DNA from: TA-21 sp035620895
Lineage (GTDB): Archaea > Thermoproteota > Nitrososphaeria > Nitrososphaerales > Nitrososphaeraceae
Direction of reading: 5' to 3'
Length of the DNA: 64,000 nt
Assembly (NCBI GenBank): GCA_035620895.1
Contig: DASPFY010000004.1
Coordinates: forward strand, 124,001 to 188,000
Made by a program: the position numbers and the translations under genes. Below the pieces are notes generated by a model. That model was not told where the DNA came from and did no database searches. It was given only the letters and a program-made list of their open reading frames with translations. This document shows positions 42,410 through 50,615 of the stretch, one piece after another (positions within the stretch are counted from its first letter, which is position 1; each line of letters opens with the position of its first letter).

Positions 42410-42824
42410 TTGAAATTATACTACCTCCTGCCGACTCTACTTTCTTTTTAGCACTTGCAGATGCATGTGCTACCTTAATTACATAACTTTCGCTAATGCC
42501 GCCGCCGCCCAAGAGTTTTTGAATTCCTAATGATCGAAGATCCAGAATAGTTTTATCTTCCTTTTTACCACTGAATCTAAGTGAGAGATTCTTAAGATCT
42601 CTCAAATTAATCCATTTTTTGACTGAAAATCGACTATATGAGTTGAGTGTATCATGTCCAAAATGGCCGGGTTCTTCAATTACAGTTCGAATCCAAAAAT
42701 GCTTATGTTTTCCTCCTCCGCCTATTCCACCACGGCTACCAGATTGTCTATGCTGCCCTATTTGGCCCCATCCGCAATATCTTGTACCTCGATGTCTGCG
42801 GCTTTTTCTCAATCTAGTTGCCAT
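42390..42824 (-). CDS. rpl15: Large ribosomal subunit protein uL15
   Basis: The 144-residue protein begins with the L15 signature RKSRRHRGTRYCGWGQIGQHRQSG and GGIGGGGKHKHFW, a glycine- and basic-rich opening, and ends in a conserved helical domain. It starts at ATG 42824 and overlaps secY by 20 bases. This is the expected position in the archaeal spc operon. Confidence 0.95.
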   Translation of the reverse strand: MATRLRKSRRHRGTRYCGWGQIGQHRQSGSRGGIGGGGKHKHFWIRTVIEEPGHFGHDTLNSYSRFSVKKWINLRDLKNLSLRFSGKKEDKTILDLRSLGIQKLLGGGGISESYVIKVAHASASAKKKVESAGGSIISNDHSAQ

Positions 42825-42895
42825 GTATGATATACCTATACAATCAAAATAAGAGTGTAAATATAAATGTAAAACTCATTTTTTCTTCAACAAAG

Positions 42896-43360
42896 TCATA
42901 CCATTCTTTTTACAATTTCAAGCAATTCCTTGTTATTGCCAAGGATACCGCCATCTGAGAACTGCTTTTTAGTATTCCTTTTAAAACCTCCTTGGGGTGG
43001 GTTTAAGCTAAACCAAGGTTTAATATTGTTTTGATCCGAGAATTTTATTTTATCATTTACAATGACATCTACCAATTCATCAATGCCCTTGTAGTCAGAT
43101 TTACTCTTATTTTTATCCTTTGATTCTAATGTGGGGTTTTTCTTTTTACCTCTTTTCTCAATCAAGATTTTTATTATATCCGAGTCCGCTTTTGACCATG
43201 CTACCCATTGATTTATCTTTCTTAACATGCCCAAGTAATTCGTTGTTTCGGGAACGAGAGTGGCAGAAAATTTCTTCTTCAAATAGAGATTCCCAAGGGT
43301 AGTCAGTGCCCAATATGGCACATTAACAGTTCCTCTCATTCTAACTACTAATAATGCCAT
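42896..43360 (-). CDS. rpl30: Large ribosomal subunit protein uL30
   Basis: This 154-residue archaeal-length L30 starts LLVVRMRGTVNVPYWALTTLGNL, the conserved RGxxxVxxxxxxTLxxL region, and ends in a long C-terminal extension that is characteristic of archaea and eukaryotes. The stop codon of the upstream S5 gene is four bases before its ATG. Confidence 0.93.
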   Translation of the reverse strand: MALLVVRMRGTVNVPYWALTTLGNLYLKKKFSATLVPETTNYLGMLRKINQWVAWSKADSDIIKILIEKRGKKKNPTLESKDKNKSKSDYKGIDELVDVIVNDKIKFSDQNNIKPWFSLNPPQGGFKRNTKKQFSDGGILGNNKELLEIVKRMV

Positions 43361-43364
43361 TTAT

Positions 43365-43982
43365 TCACCCTGTGATGTAAGTTGAGTTAAGAGCATTAAA
43401 TATTGCCTTAGCAGTAGAAGTCATTGTATTGGTAGATCCGAATGATTTTGTCCACGCGTCCTTTATCCCGGCCAGTTTTAATAGATTTTTTATATTTTCA
43501 CCGGCTACAAGTCCTAATCCTCTTGGTCCTGGTAGAATCTCTACTTTCACACTTCCACCTCTTCCTCGCACATTGAAAGGTATCGAATGCAGTTGCGTGC
43601 ATCGGCATTCCCAACTGCCACAACCTAATTTCACTGGAATAATGTGAAGATATGAATTAATTGTTGCCTTGTCTATAGCAATTCTCATTTGAGATGCCTT
43701 ACCCATTCCGATCCCAAACCATCCCGCTTCGTTACCAACAGCAACGAGCGCACTAAATCTTGTCATTTCTCCAGCATCAGTTTGCTTCTGTACTATTCCT
43801 ACGTGCACAACTTGGCTCTTTATATCCGGAAGCAAGTGTTTTACAATCTCAGATTCTTGAATACGCATACCGTTTTCATAAATCTGTTCCATTGAACTAA
43901 TCTTATTTTCTATAACCATCTGTCCCAGAGCAGTGCGTGGCTTCCATACTGTTGCTTGTTCATTGCTTCTAAGATTGCTCAT
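43365..43982 (-). CDS. rps5: Small ribosomal subunit protein uS5
   Basis: The 205-residue protein includes the S5 double-stranded-RNA-binding-like N-terminal domain (FSALVAVGNEAGWFGIGMGKA) and the conserved C-terminal domain (GPRGLGLVAGENIKNLLKLAGI). The start codon overlaps the L18 stop by ATGA, typical for this operon. Confidence 0.95.
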   Translation of the reverse strand: MSNLRSNEQATVWKPRTALGQMVIENKISSMEQIYENGMRIQESEIVKHLLPDIKSQVVHVGIVQKQTDAGEMTRFSALVAVGNEAGWFGIGMGKASQMRIAIDKATINSYLHIIPVKLGCGSWECRCTQLHSIPFNVRGRGGSVKVEILPGPRGLGLVAGENIKNLLKLAGIKDAWTKSFGSTNTMTSTAKAIFNALNSTYITG

Positions 43983-44617
43983 TTTGAATTTCCTTTTTTC
44001 TTGGACGATTTTGACTTAGCAGTTTTAGACGATTTACCTGATTTCTTTTCGCTCTTATCACTTACAATCCTGTCCTTTACTTCTGAAAAATGACTGGGAT
44101 ATTTTTCTGGCTCCAAACCTAATCCTAAGTTTGACGAAAAGCGGGATTTGTAAAGATCATCATTTGACTTTATTTTTTTTGCGTACTCTGCAATATGATT
44201 TCCTTGAATTCTATCTTCAGAAGGAATAATATCTTTTGAAAATGGCATTTCTAATCCTGCCTCAGACAAACCTTTCAGGCATGCTGCGATTTTTGTCGTA
44301 AAGTGCCTCTTGCCAATATACAATATCGCCCGCGTAATCTTTTTTTGGAGACATTTTTTACCTAATAAAAGACCGACTAGGTAGCATGAGGGTATATTCT
44401 TGCGTGAACCTTTCCAGCCATATGATAGTAATTCGTTACTATGTACAGATGCCATCACCTTGTCTCCCTGGAGATCCGGTCTTATTAGCTGAGCTGAAAC
44501 GTTTTGATCACTTACATTAACGGTTACAAAATCCTTTTTACCAATAAGCAATTTTTCCCTCTTTCTGTAATTTGTTTTTCTTTCTCTTATTCTTCTGAGT
44601 GTTGAAGTATAAACCAT
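43979..44617 (-). CDS. rpl18: Large ribosomal subunit protein uL18
   Basis: This protein binds 5S rRNA. The family opening RRIRERKTNYRKREKLL is clear, as are NIPSCYLVGLLLGKKCL and LYIGKRHFTTKIAACLKGL. I place the start at ATG 44617 (MVYTSTLRR) rather than an in-frame GTG at 44632, because a TATTTATAAAT box at 44643-44653 would start transcription near 44622, after the GTG. A Lys/Ser-rich tail (about residues 185-212) exceeds the usual archaeal length and looks disordered. Confidence 0.9.
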   Translation of the reverse strand: MVYTSTLRRIRERKTNYRKREKLLIGKKDFVTVNVSDQNVSAQLIRPDLQGDKVMASVHSNELLSYGWKGSRKNIPSCYLVGLLLGKKCLQKKITRAILYIGKRHFTTKIAACLKGLSEAGLEMPFSKDIIPSEDRIQGNHIAEYAKKIKSNDDLYKSRFSSNLGLGLEPEKYPSHFSEVKDRIVSDKSEKKSGKSSKTAKSKSSKKKGNSK

Positions 44618-44686
44618 AAACTGAAAATTCACCTGTCTATCCTATTTATAAATTTGACAAGATTATGAATTACTTATAAATCTTCA

Positions 44687-45484
44687 TCATATTGCTTTCA
44701 TTTTGGGTTTAGGTTCGGTTGACATCTTGTTTGCTACCATCGCAGCAAAGGCACCAGCGCCTATTCCATTATCAATATTCACGACGGTCATACCCATTGA
44801 ACAAGTTTGAAGCATAGATGCCAACGCTGCAACCCCATTCGAGCCAAATCCATACCCTATAGAAGTTGGAACTCCAATTACTGGTATGTCAGTTACTGAA
44901 GAAACAAAAGAACCTAATGCACCCTCCATTCCAGCTACCACAATTATTATGTGAACTTGAGATTTTATCATCTTCGCGATACCCTTCAGTGTTCGATGAA
45001 TTCCTGCAATACCTACGTCGTATTCTACGACAATTTTGCTGCCCATTACTCGCGCCATAATTTTTGCTTCCTCAGCAATTTTAATATCCGAAGTTCCAGC
45101 ACAAAGTATGCCTACTTTGCCATTCTTTGTAGGAAATTTGTGGGATTTGCAGGACACTAATATTGTGTTAAGTCCCATTTCAACCCTCAGATTTTCCTCT
45201 TCAAATTTTTTACGTAACCTCTCCATGTATTCTGGCTTAACCTTACTTATGACAGCAAATCTTTTTTTAGATATTGTAGCGAGAATAATTTTATAGAGAT
45301 CTTTCAGCTCCTTTCCTTGAGCAAGAATAACTTCTGGTATTCCGCTTCTTAATTCCCGCAATGGATCTATTTTTGCTAAATTTTTTTCTACGTACTCAAT
45401 TGAATAGAGTCTTAATTCTTGTTCTGCCATATGAACAGATATTTCCCCCTTTGCTAGCTTTTCTAAAATTTCTTTAAGTTCCAT
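44687..45484 (-). CDS. larB: LarB-like carboxylase / AIR carboxylase-related protein
   Basis: LarB carboxylates and hydrolyses nicotinic acid adenine dinucleotide in the synthesis of the nickel-pincer cofactor of lactate racemase. This protein has the LarB N-terminus (MELKEILEKLAKGEISVHMA) and the PurE-like C-terminal half (KVGILCAGTSDIKIAEEAKIM, VAGMEGALGSFVSSVTD, PVIGVPTSIGYGFGSNG). The family length is about 250. The ORF reaches back to ATG 45541 inside mdh, but I choose ATG 45484 because it restores the conserved N-terminus. LarB homologues also occur without lar genes; none of larA, larC or larE is seen here. Confidence 0.82.
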   Translation of the reverse strand: MELKEILEKLAKGEISVHMAEQELRLYSIEYVEKNLAKIDPLRELRSGIPEVILAQGKELKDLYKIILATISKKRFAVISKVKPEYMERLRKKFEEENLRVEMGLNTILVSCKSHKFPTKNGKVGILCAGTSDIKIAEEAKIMARVMGSKIVVEYDVGIAGIHRTLKGIAKMIKSQVHIIIVVAGMEGALGSFVSSVTDIPVIGVPTSIGYGFGSNGVAALASMLQTCSMGMTVVNIDNGIGAGAFAAMVANKMSTEPKPKMKAI

Positions 45485-45515
45485 TTCTCTGTAATTTTGT
45501 TTGTTGTTTCCAAGA

Positions 45516-46430
45516 TCATATTGAGAAACTCTTGATTGCATTTTTTACACTCTGCACTCCCAGGTCAAAGACTTTCAATTCATTTTCATTCAGCTTTAAT
45601 TCAATTATTTTCTCCGCACCATCATGACCCAAGACGCAAGGTACGCCTATACAAACATCGTTATATCCATATTCACCTTCAAGTAAGGCGGATACTGGTA
45701 GAATTGTTTTTTTGTTTTTTACAATACTTTCTACCATTGTTGACACTGCATTTCCAGGAGCATAGACTGTCGCACCTTTCAATGAAATTACTTCAGCTGC
45801 TATCTTTTTAGTCTTGTTCGTAAGATCTTCTGATTGTTCTGCGGATATGAATTCAGTTAATGGTATCCCACCCAAGCTTGAGTATCTAACAAGTGGTAGC
45901 ATGTTCTCGCCATGTTCGCTTATTACCATAGCTTGAACTGAATCTCTAGATATTCCAGTGATCGTACTTATGTGTTCTTTAAATCTCGACAGATCTAGCA
46001 TTCCGCCCATACCCATTATCTGGGTTCTTTTTCCACCAAGTGACTTTAGTATGAGATATGTTAGTGGGTCAAGTGGATTTGTTACTACAATTATCTTTGA
46101 GTTTGGAGCATAACTCTTAATTTTGTCGCACACCGACATTACTATGTCGGCATTTGTTTTGAGCAAATCCATACGCGTCATGCCTGGCTTTCTGCCAACT
46201 CCCGCAACAACAATTACAAAGTCAGATCCCCTCATATCTTCATAATTATTAGAACCCTGTGCGATACAATCTATTCCGCGTTCTGCCAGTTGATGGTTAA
46301 TATCCATTGCCTCACCTTGAGGTAAACCCTCCACAATATCAAGAAGCAAGGTATCCCCTAGTTCTCTCAATGAACAATTCAATGCCACTGAGGATCCTAC
46401 CCTTCCGGCCCCTATCACAGTAATTTTCAT
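45516..46430 (-). CDS. mdh: Malate dehydrogenase (LDH/MDH family)
   Basis: Mdh interconverts malate and oxaloacetate in the TCA cycle. The NAD-binding motif is ITVIGAGRVGSSVALNC, the catalytic histidine lies in VISEHGENMLPLVRYSS, and the arginine pair is in VAGVGRKPGMTRMDLL. The substrate-specificity arginines are consistent with malate. The length of 304 residues is typical. A TTTATAAATA box about 29 bases upstream suggests a leaderless mRNA. Confidence 0.93.
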   Translation of the reverse strand: MKITVIGAGRVGSSVALNCSLRELGDTLLLDIVEGLPQGEAMDINHQLAERGIDCIAQGSNNYEDMRGSDFVIVVAGVGRKPGMTRMDLLKTNADIVMSVCDKIKSYAPNSKIIVVTNPLDPLTYLILKSLGGKRTQIMGMGGMLDLSRFKEHISTITGISRDSVQAMVISEHGENMLPLVRYSSLGGIPLTEFISAEQSEDLTNKTKKIAAEVISLKGATVYAPGNAVSTMVESIVKNKKTILPVSALLEGEYGYNDVCIGVPCVLGHDGAEKIIELKLNENELKVFDLGVQSVKNAIKSFSI

Positions 46431-46453
46431 TTAAGAATCAACGAAGTTTGAGA

Positions 46454-46464
46454 TTATTTATAAA
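46454..46464 (-). promoter_or_regulatory. Probable TATA box of mdh
   Basis: On the minus strand TTTATAAATAA lies about 29 bases before the mdh ATG, the expected spacing for a leaderless transcript. Confidence 0.45.
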
Positions 46465-46713
46465 TTTTCTATATGCGATCAAATTCAAGATGACATAGTT
46501 TAGTTTTCATATGATAAATAAAACAACCACTAATTCCATTAATCTTCGTAAAATGTGAGTATTCGTGATGCTAGATAGGCATAGTTAGTAAAAAGTACAG
46601 TAGTAGATCATTTTTTATATAGTTTTCCTAATTGGAACAATGATTGCGGGATCTTTTATCAAAATAAACATTCAATCCATAATGTTTTTATGCACACATG
46701 AATTCTATTTTTT

Positions 46714-46851
46714 ATGGAAGGATACTGTGTAAAGTGTAAACAGAAAAGAACTATGAATGATGAAAAGAAGATAACAATGAAAAATGGAAAACCCGCAACC
46801 CAAGGGATATGCTCAACTTGTGGAACTAAAATGTTCAGAATAGGGAAATAA
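46714..46851 (+). CDS. Small zinc-ribbon protein (DUF5679 type)
   Basis: This 45-residue protein has two CxxC pairs (YCVKCKQKR and CSTCGTKMF), forming a likely zinc ribbon, with KKITMKNGKPATQG in between. It begins MEGYCVKCKQKRTM, as in the DUF5679 family that is common in archaea and actinobacteria. The ATG at 46714 follows a T-rich stretch. Function unknown. Confidence 0.8.
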   Translation: MEGYCVKCKQKRTMNDEKKITMKNGKPATQGICSTCGTKMFRIGK

Positions 46852-46908
46852 TCAAATCTGAAATTTGCGGATCCTTGGAATTGGTGTTTTCCATCTAATT
46901 TTTCTAAT

Positions 46909-47667
46909 CTAGTCTGATGATGTGAAATTTCTAAGCGGATCCCTTTTGTTGGTTACATTCAGGTCACATGATTGATCCAAATTCTTTTCTAAAATCTGTT
47001 CATTCCCTGTTTCTGTTGATTTTGATTCTGATTTACGTGATTCATAACTATCAAGTTTTTCAAGAGCTTGAGTGATTTCATACTCCAAATTCTTTATCTT
47101 TTCTGCCTCCATATGCAGTGACTTTTCCAGGTTTCCTCGACCCAATGAGGTACTAGCAAGATCTTGATATGTGGTATCAGCACTTGATTGTTTAGGTTGT
47201 TTCGTCAACATCTTGACATTACCGTTTGAGATCTCACTCAATCTTGCATCTATAAGCTTGATCTTGTCCTCTATTATAGAAACAAGATTGTTTTTTATTG
47301 AGCTTAATTCGTAAAGATCAACAACTGATCGAGTCTGCTCAATTTCCTCTTCACATTTTCCTAAATCTTCAGCATACTTTATCATTAGTCTATCAAACTC
47401 CAATTGACTGAGCTTACCTTCTCTGAAAGTTTCGTGTATTTTTCTTACAGAACTAGTAATTATTGATCTTTCAACTTCCAACGAATTTAATTCATTTTTC
47501 ATCATTTGAAGATCGGAACTATTTTTATTGCTATCAAAATAATCGTCCTCGTTATTTTTTTTTTTCTTAGTTCGTGATTTCACAATTCTATGTTTTTTGA
47601 TTTGACGAAAAACTAAAGAAGATATTGCACCTAACCCAATTGAAAATGATGCAATAAACAAGTCCAA
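46909..47667 (-). CDS. Membrane-anchored coiled-coil protein
   Basis: This 252-residue protein has one N-terminal membrane segment (residues 3-20), then a basic stretch (KKHRIVKSRTKKKK) and long coiled-coil helices from about 50 to 140 and 175 to 215 (for example LQMMKNELNSLEVERSI). The tail is polar and disordered. The start is TTG at 47667. It could be a structural or cell-envelope factor. I do not recognise a family. It lies 49 bases from L37e on the same strand. Confidence 0.65.
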   Translation of the reverse strand: MDLFIASFSIGLGAISSLVFRQIKKHRIVKSRTKKKKNNEDDYFDSNKNSSDLQMMKNELNSLEVERSIITSSVRKIHETFREGKLSQLEFDRLMIKYAEDLGKCEEEIEQTRSVVDLYELSSIKNNLVSIIEDKIKLIDARLSEISNGNVKMLTKQPKQSSADTTYQDLASTSLGRGNLEKSLHMEAEKIKNLEYEITQALEKLDSYESRKSESKSTETGNEQILEKNLDQSCDLNVTNKRDPLRNFTSSD

Positions 47668-47716
47668 TTTAAAGTATTAGATTACAACCTACTGTTAAGT
47701 TTTGTCCTTAGACTAT

Positions 47717-47887
47717 CTAAATTACTCTACGTTTAATCCAGTCGTATTTTCTTATTTTTGGATCTGGATATCCACATTTCGCGCAACGCCTGTGCCTCTT
47801 GTGAAACGCGTTATGACCGCATCTCCTGCATCTTATGTGGGTACTCTTTCGGGTGAATTTCCCCATTGATGTTGTTCCTTTTGTCAC
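47717..47887 (-). CDS. rpl37e: Large ribosomal subunit protein L37e
   Basis: This 56-residue zinc-binding ribosomal protein has four cysteines in CRRCGHNAFHKRHRRCAKCG, followed by YPDPKIRKYDW. It starts with GTG at 47887 (MTKGTTSMGKFTRKST), preceded by GGAGGGAAATTAGA which holds a strong Shine-Dalgarno. An in-frame ATG lies seven codons in. It follows the LSm gene, as in many archaea. It is missed by a 60-residue cut-off. Confidence 0.93.
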   Translation of the reverse strand: MTKGTTSMGKFTRKSTHIRCRRCGHNAFHKRHRRCAKCGYPDPKIRKYDWIKRRVI

Positions 47888-47922
47888 TCTAATTTCCCTC
47901 CAAATGCATCAAATTTGCTCTA

Positions 47923-48153
47923 TCAGACTGGTGGTGGAGATATCATAACAACGTTATCTCCCCTTACTACAATAGTCCCTATTTCATTTGACTTTCCTTC
48001 GTCTAGTAATTCTACTGAATTATCTAGTAACAAATTCATATGTTGATCAAAACCATGTAAATTCCCACGAATTACTTTACTTCCTTTCAGTTTTATCAGG
48101 ACTATTTTACCCAAACTTTCATCAAGTATCTTTACAGCCATGTCGACAGACAT
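47923..48153 (-). CDS. Sm-like archaeal RNA-binding protein (LSm)
   Basis: The 76-residue protein has the two Sm motifs: KIVLIKLKGSKVIRGNLHGFD then MNLLLDNSVEL, and a second short motif IGTIVVRGDNVVMISP. Archaeal LSm proteins form heptameric rings on U-rich RNA and act as RNA chaperones. It is followed at 36 bases by L37e. Confidence 0.95.
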   Translation of the reverse strand: MSVDMAVKILDESLGKIVLIKLKGSKVIRGNLHGFDQHMNLLLDNSVELLDEGKSNEIGTIVVRGDNVVMISPPPV

Positions 48154-48305
48154 CTATATTATTACCTATGGTATTCCTTAATGAAGGTCTATATTAAAGT
48201 TAATAATAATTTGGCATTCCATACATGAATACTTTTTTTTCAATTATTTATTTAACATTTTCAGATTTATAAGTTTCAAAAATAAGTGTTATATTTAGAA
48301 TATAT

Positions 48306-49007
48306 CTACATAATTAGCAGATCATCTAGTTCTTTTAATGTTCTCACAAGATTCTTCATTGTGATTGATATTATTTTCTTGCCCTCTTCTTTAGTGGCTT
48401 TTCTGGGATCTCCCAAGACACCATTTCTGGTGATCTTAAATGACGAGGTATTACTCAGAAAAGTTGTGTATGTAGAATGCAACATTTTTTTGTTCAAATA
48501 TCCGCTCTTTGCCTTATGCATTTGAACTAATTTTGGTGCAATGCCCAGCATTAGTGAGGTTTCAACAAAACCGCCATGATCAAAATCTCTTTCTATTAAT
48601 TGCCAGTAATTGATTCCAAATACTTTTACTTTTGAATTAATTCTTTCTACTTTTTGTGGAATGTATTGCACAACCCCCATATTTCCGCGATGGCCATTTA
48701 ATATTATAATTTGATTGAAACCATTTTCTCCTAACGAAATACATATCTGACTTAGCAGTTCTGAAAGGAGATCATTGCTTATCGAAATATTGAAAAATGG
48801 CCGGTGTTCGAATGATACCCCAGAAGGAATACCTGAAAGGGAATAAGAAGGTATTTTTTTTGTGAGTTGATTTGCAAAATACTCTGCAATTATTGTGTCT
48901 GTACTTACTGGAAGGTGTGGTCCGTGCTGTTCTGTTGATCCTAAAGGAATTATTATCTTCTTGTTTCCTCTCTTTATCTCAAAATTACTAAGATGATATA
49001 AGGACAT
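48306..49007 (-). CDS. Creatininase-family amidohydrolase (ArfB-like)
   Basis: The protein of 233 residues has the metal-binding residues of the creatininase family: IIPLGSTEQHGPHLPVSTDT (Glu, His, Asp), IILNGHRGN and DFDHGGFVETSLML (His, Glu). Archaeal members include ArfB, a formamide hydrolase of riboflavin and F420 synthesis, which deformylates the pyrimidine produced by ArfA. The ArfB role is a plausible inference for an F420-using archaeon and is not proven by the sequence. Confidence 0.83.
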   Translation of the reverse strand: MSLYHLSNFEIKRGNKKIIIPLGSTEQHGPHLPVSTDTIIAEYFANQLTKKIPSYSLSGIPSGVSFEHRPFFNISISNDLLSELLSQICISLGENGFNQIIILNGHRGNMGVVQYIPQKVERINSKVKVFGINYWQLIERDFDHGGFVETSLMLGIAPKLVQMHKAKSGYLNKKMLHSTYTTFLSNTSSFKITRNGVLGDPRKATKEEGKKIISITMKNLVRTLKELDDLLIM

Positions 49008-49098
49008 TAGTATAACAGATATTCTACTGAGTTATTAAACTAATGAAATGAATCTTCTAAGTGTCGAGTAATCTGGAATTAAGATTTAGATCCTATTT

Positions 49099-49959
49099 TT
49101 AGTCTTTAATTACTACTCTTCCCCAGTTGACCTCTATGCGATCTTCTAGAAACAGCGTTACTGCTTCAAGCAATGTTACTGCTTCAAGTTTCTGTCCCCT
49201 TCTTTTTATGGATTCTACGCTATCTTCCGGTCTCACCCTAAATGACTCTTGACATATTATTGGTCCTTGGTCCAGGTCTTCTGTTACAAAATGTGCAGTA
49301 CACCCTACAATCTTAGCCCCTCTTTCATATGCCTGCACATATGCGTAGGCACCGGGAAATGCGGGTAGTAATGATGGATGTATGTTAATTATTCTATCTG
49401 GATATCGCCATACAAAGTTTGGAGTCAAAATCCTCATGTATCTGCCCAGTACTATCAAATCTACATTGTAGCGATCCAAAATATCCAGTATTTCATTCTC
49501 TGCGTCTATCTGTTGCGAATGTGCGACATGATAAAAAGGGATGTTGAATTTTTCTGCAATAGAATTTGTTGTATTCTCACTTCCTACTATCACAACGATA
49601 TTGGCTTTAATTTTCCCGGAACTTTTCGCGTCTAATAGTTTAAGAAGACAATGAGTTTCTTTGCTAACAAATATTGCAATGTTCCTTAATCTTTTGGATT
49701 CTTGGTAGTGGATTTTTATCTCCATCTTTAGTTTTTTTGCCAGTGCTTTTAGTTCGTCATCAAAAGTTACTTTTTTAAAATTACCCTGCTGGAATGACGC
49801 TTCCAGCTGCATACCAAAAAGCCCATTGATGACATCTTGATTTATCTGTTCAATATTTCCATTATTCTTAAAAATAAAATTAGTTATATCAGCAACTACT
49901 CCCTTCCTATCCTTTCCTACAACTGTTACTTCAATTATCAGTCTCTCACTTTTGTTCAT
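49099..49959 (-). CDS. purU: Formyltetrahydrofolate deformylase
   Basis: PurU hydrolyses 10-formyl-THF to THF and formate. An N-terminal ACT domain (IIEVTVVGKDRKGVVADITNFIFKNNGNIEQINQ) is followed by a formyltransferase-fold domain with LIVLGRYMRILTPNFVWRYPDRIINIHPSLLPAFPGA and the HxSLLPAFPG motif. The 286-residue length matches. In thaumarchaea formyl carriers may be tetrahydrofolate or a variant pterin; the sequence does not say which. Confidence 0.9.
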   Translation of the reverse strand: MNKSERLIIEVTVVGKDRKGVVADITNFIFKNNGNIEQINQDVINGLFGMQLEASFQQGNFKKVTFDDELKALAKKLKMEIKIHYQESKRLRNIAIFVSKETHCLLKLLDAKSSGKIKANIVVIVGSENTTNSIAEKFNIPFYHVAHSQQIDAENEILDILDRYNVDLIVLGRYMRILTPNFVWRYPDRIINIHPSLLPAFPGAYAYVQAYERGAKIVGCTAHFVTEDLDQGPIICQESFRVRPEDSVESIKRRGQKLEAVTLLEAVTLFLEDRIEVNWGRVVIKD

Positions 49960-50138
49960 AAATACAATGGATTAAAATGCCTCAAAATTAAAGGATTCTA
50001 AAATTTAGATCGCTAATGCTTAAATAAGCTGGTTCCGATTGTAAAGCAATGATAAACACACTTTTAGTGAATTTATGTCTAAAAGAATAGCAAGGATATG
50101 TTCTCCACGTTCAATCTTTTCAATTTGGTTTGCAAGAA

Positions 50139-50321
50139 ATGAGTCCGGAGCAGAGACAGAAAATTTTCAAAAAGTCAAGAAGGGATTTTGATTATAATAA
50201 TCCCACACGAAAATGCTCAGTATGCTATACTTTGTCAGGCTGGCATTGTTACAAATGCAACGCAGATTTCTGCGATATTCATTTTCATGATGAAAACCAC
50301 AAAAAACTATGCACTATTTAA
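50139..50321 (+). CDS. Small HIT-type zinc-finger protein
   Basis: This 60-residue protein contains RKCSVCYTLSGWHCYKCNADFCDIHFHDENHKKLC, with paired CxxC and C/H residues as in HIT-type or treble-clef zinc fingers. The start is taken as ATG 50139 (MSPEQRQKIFKKSRRD); a TTG three codons upstream is an alternative. It stands alone between purU and tRNA-Leu. Confidence 0.75.
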   Translation: MSPEQRQKIFKKSRRDFDYNNPTRKCSVCYTLSGWHCYKCNADFCDIHFHDENHKKLCTI

Positions 50322-50412
50322 TTGAATCATTTCTATACACTTTATGTTGACGTGAAATAATTCAGACTACAGTAGTGTTAGATTGAATTATCATGACATT
50401 TTTTAAAATTTA

Positions 50413-50543
50413 TGCGGGGGGTGGGATTTGAACCCACGAATCCCTAAGGAACAGGGATCTAGGAATGTGAATGTTATCCATTCTAAGCATCGCACTCGCT
50501 TTTTGCGAGACCTGCGCCGTTGACCTAGCTTGGCAACCCCCGC
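50413..50543 (-). tRNA. tRNA-Leu(UAG) with two apparent introns in the anticodon arm
   Basis: Acceptor GCGGGGG pairs with CCCCCGC; discriminator A and a long variable region fit leucine. The T arm GTGGG-TTCAAAT-CCCAC is perfect. The D stem is GCC/GGC. The gene is 131 bases, 45 more than normal. The only CT-NNN loop with a leucine anticodon is CTTAGA at 50487-50482. A perfect CAGGG/CCCTG stem forms if two segments are removed: 22 bases (50489-50510, hairpin CTCGC-AAAAA-GCGAG) between positions 30 and 31, and 24 bases (50458-50481) after position 37. The mature length would be 85. Boundaries can slide by a few bases. Confidence 0.82.
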
Positions 50544-50615
50544 ATCTAATTGTCTACCTAATGAAAGTTAGCCGACCAAATTTATCTATTATTTAGAATA
50601 TATTGGTGTTTAGTT

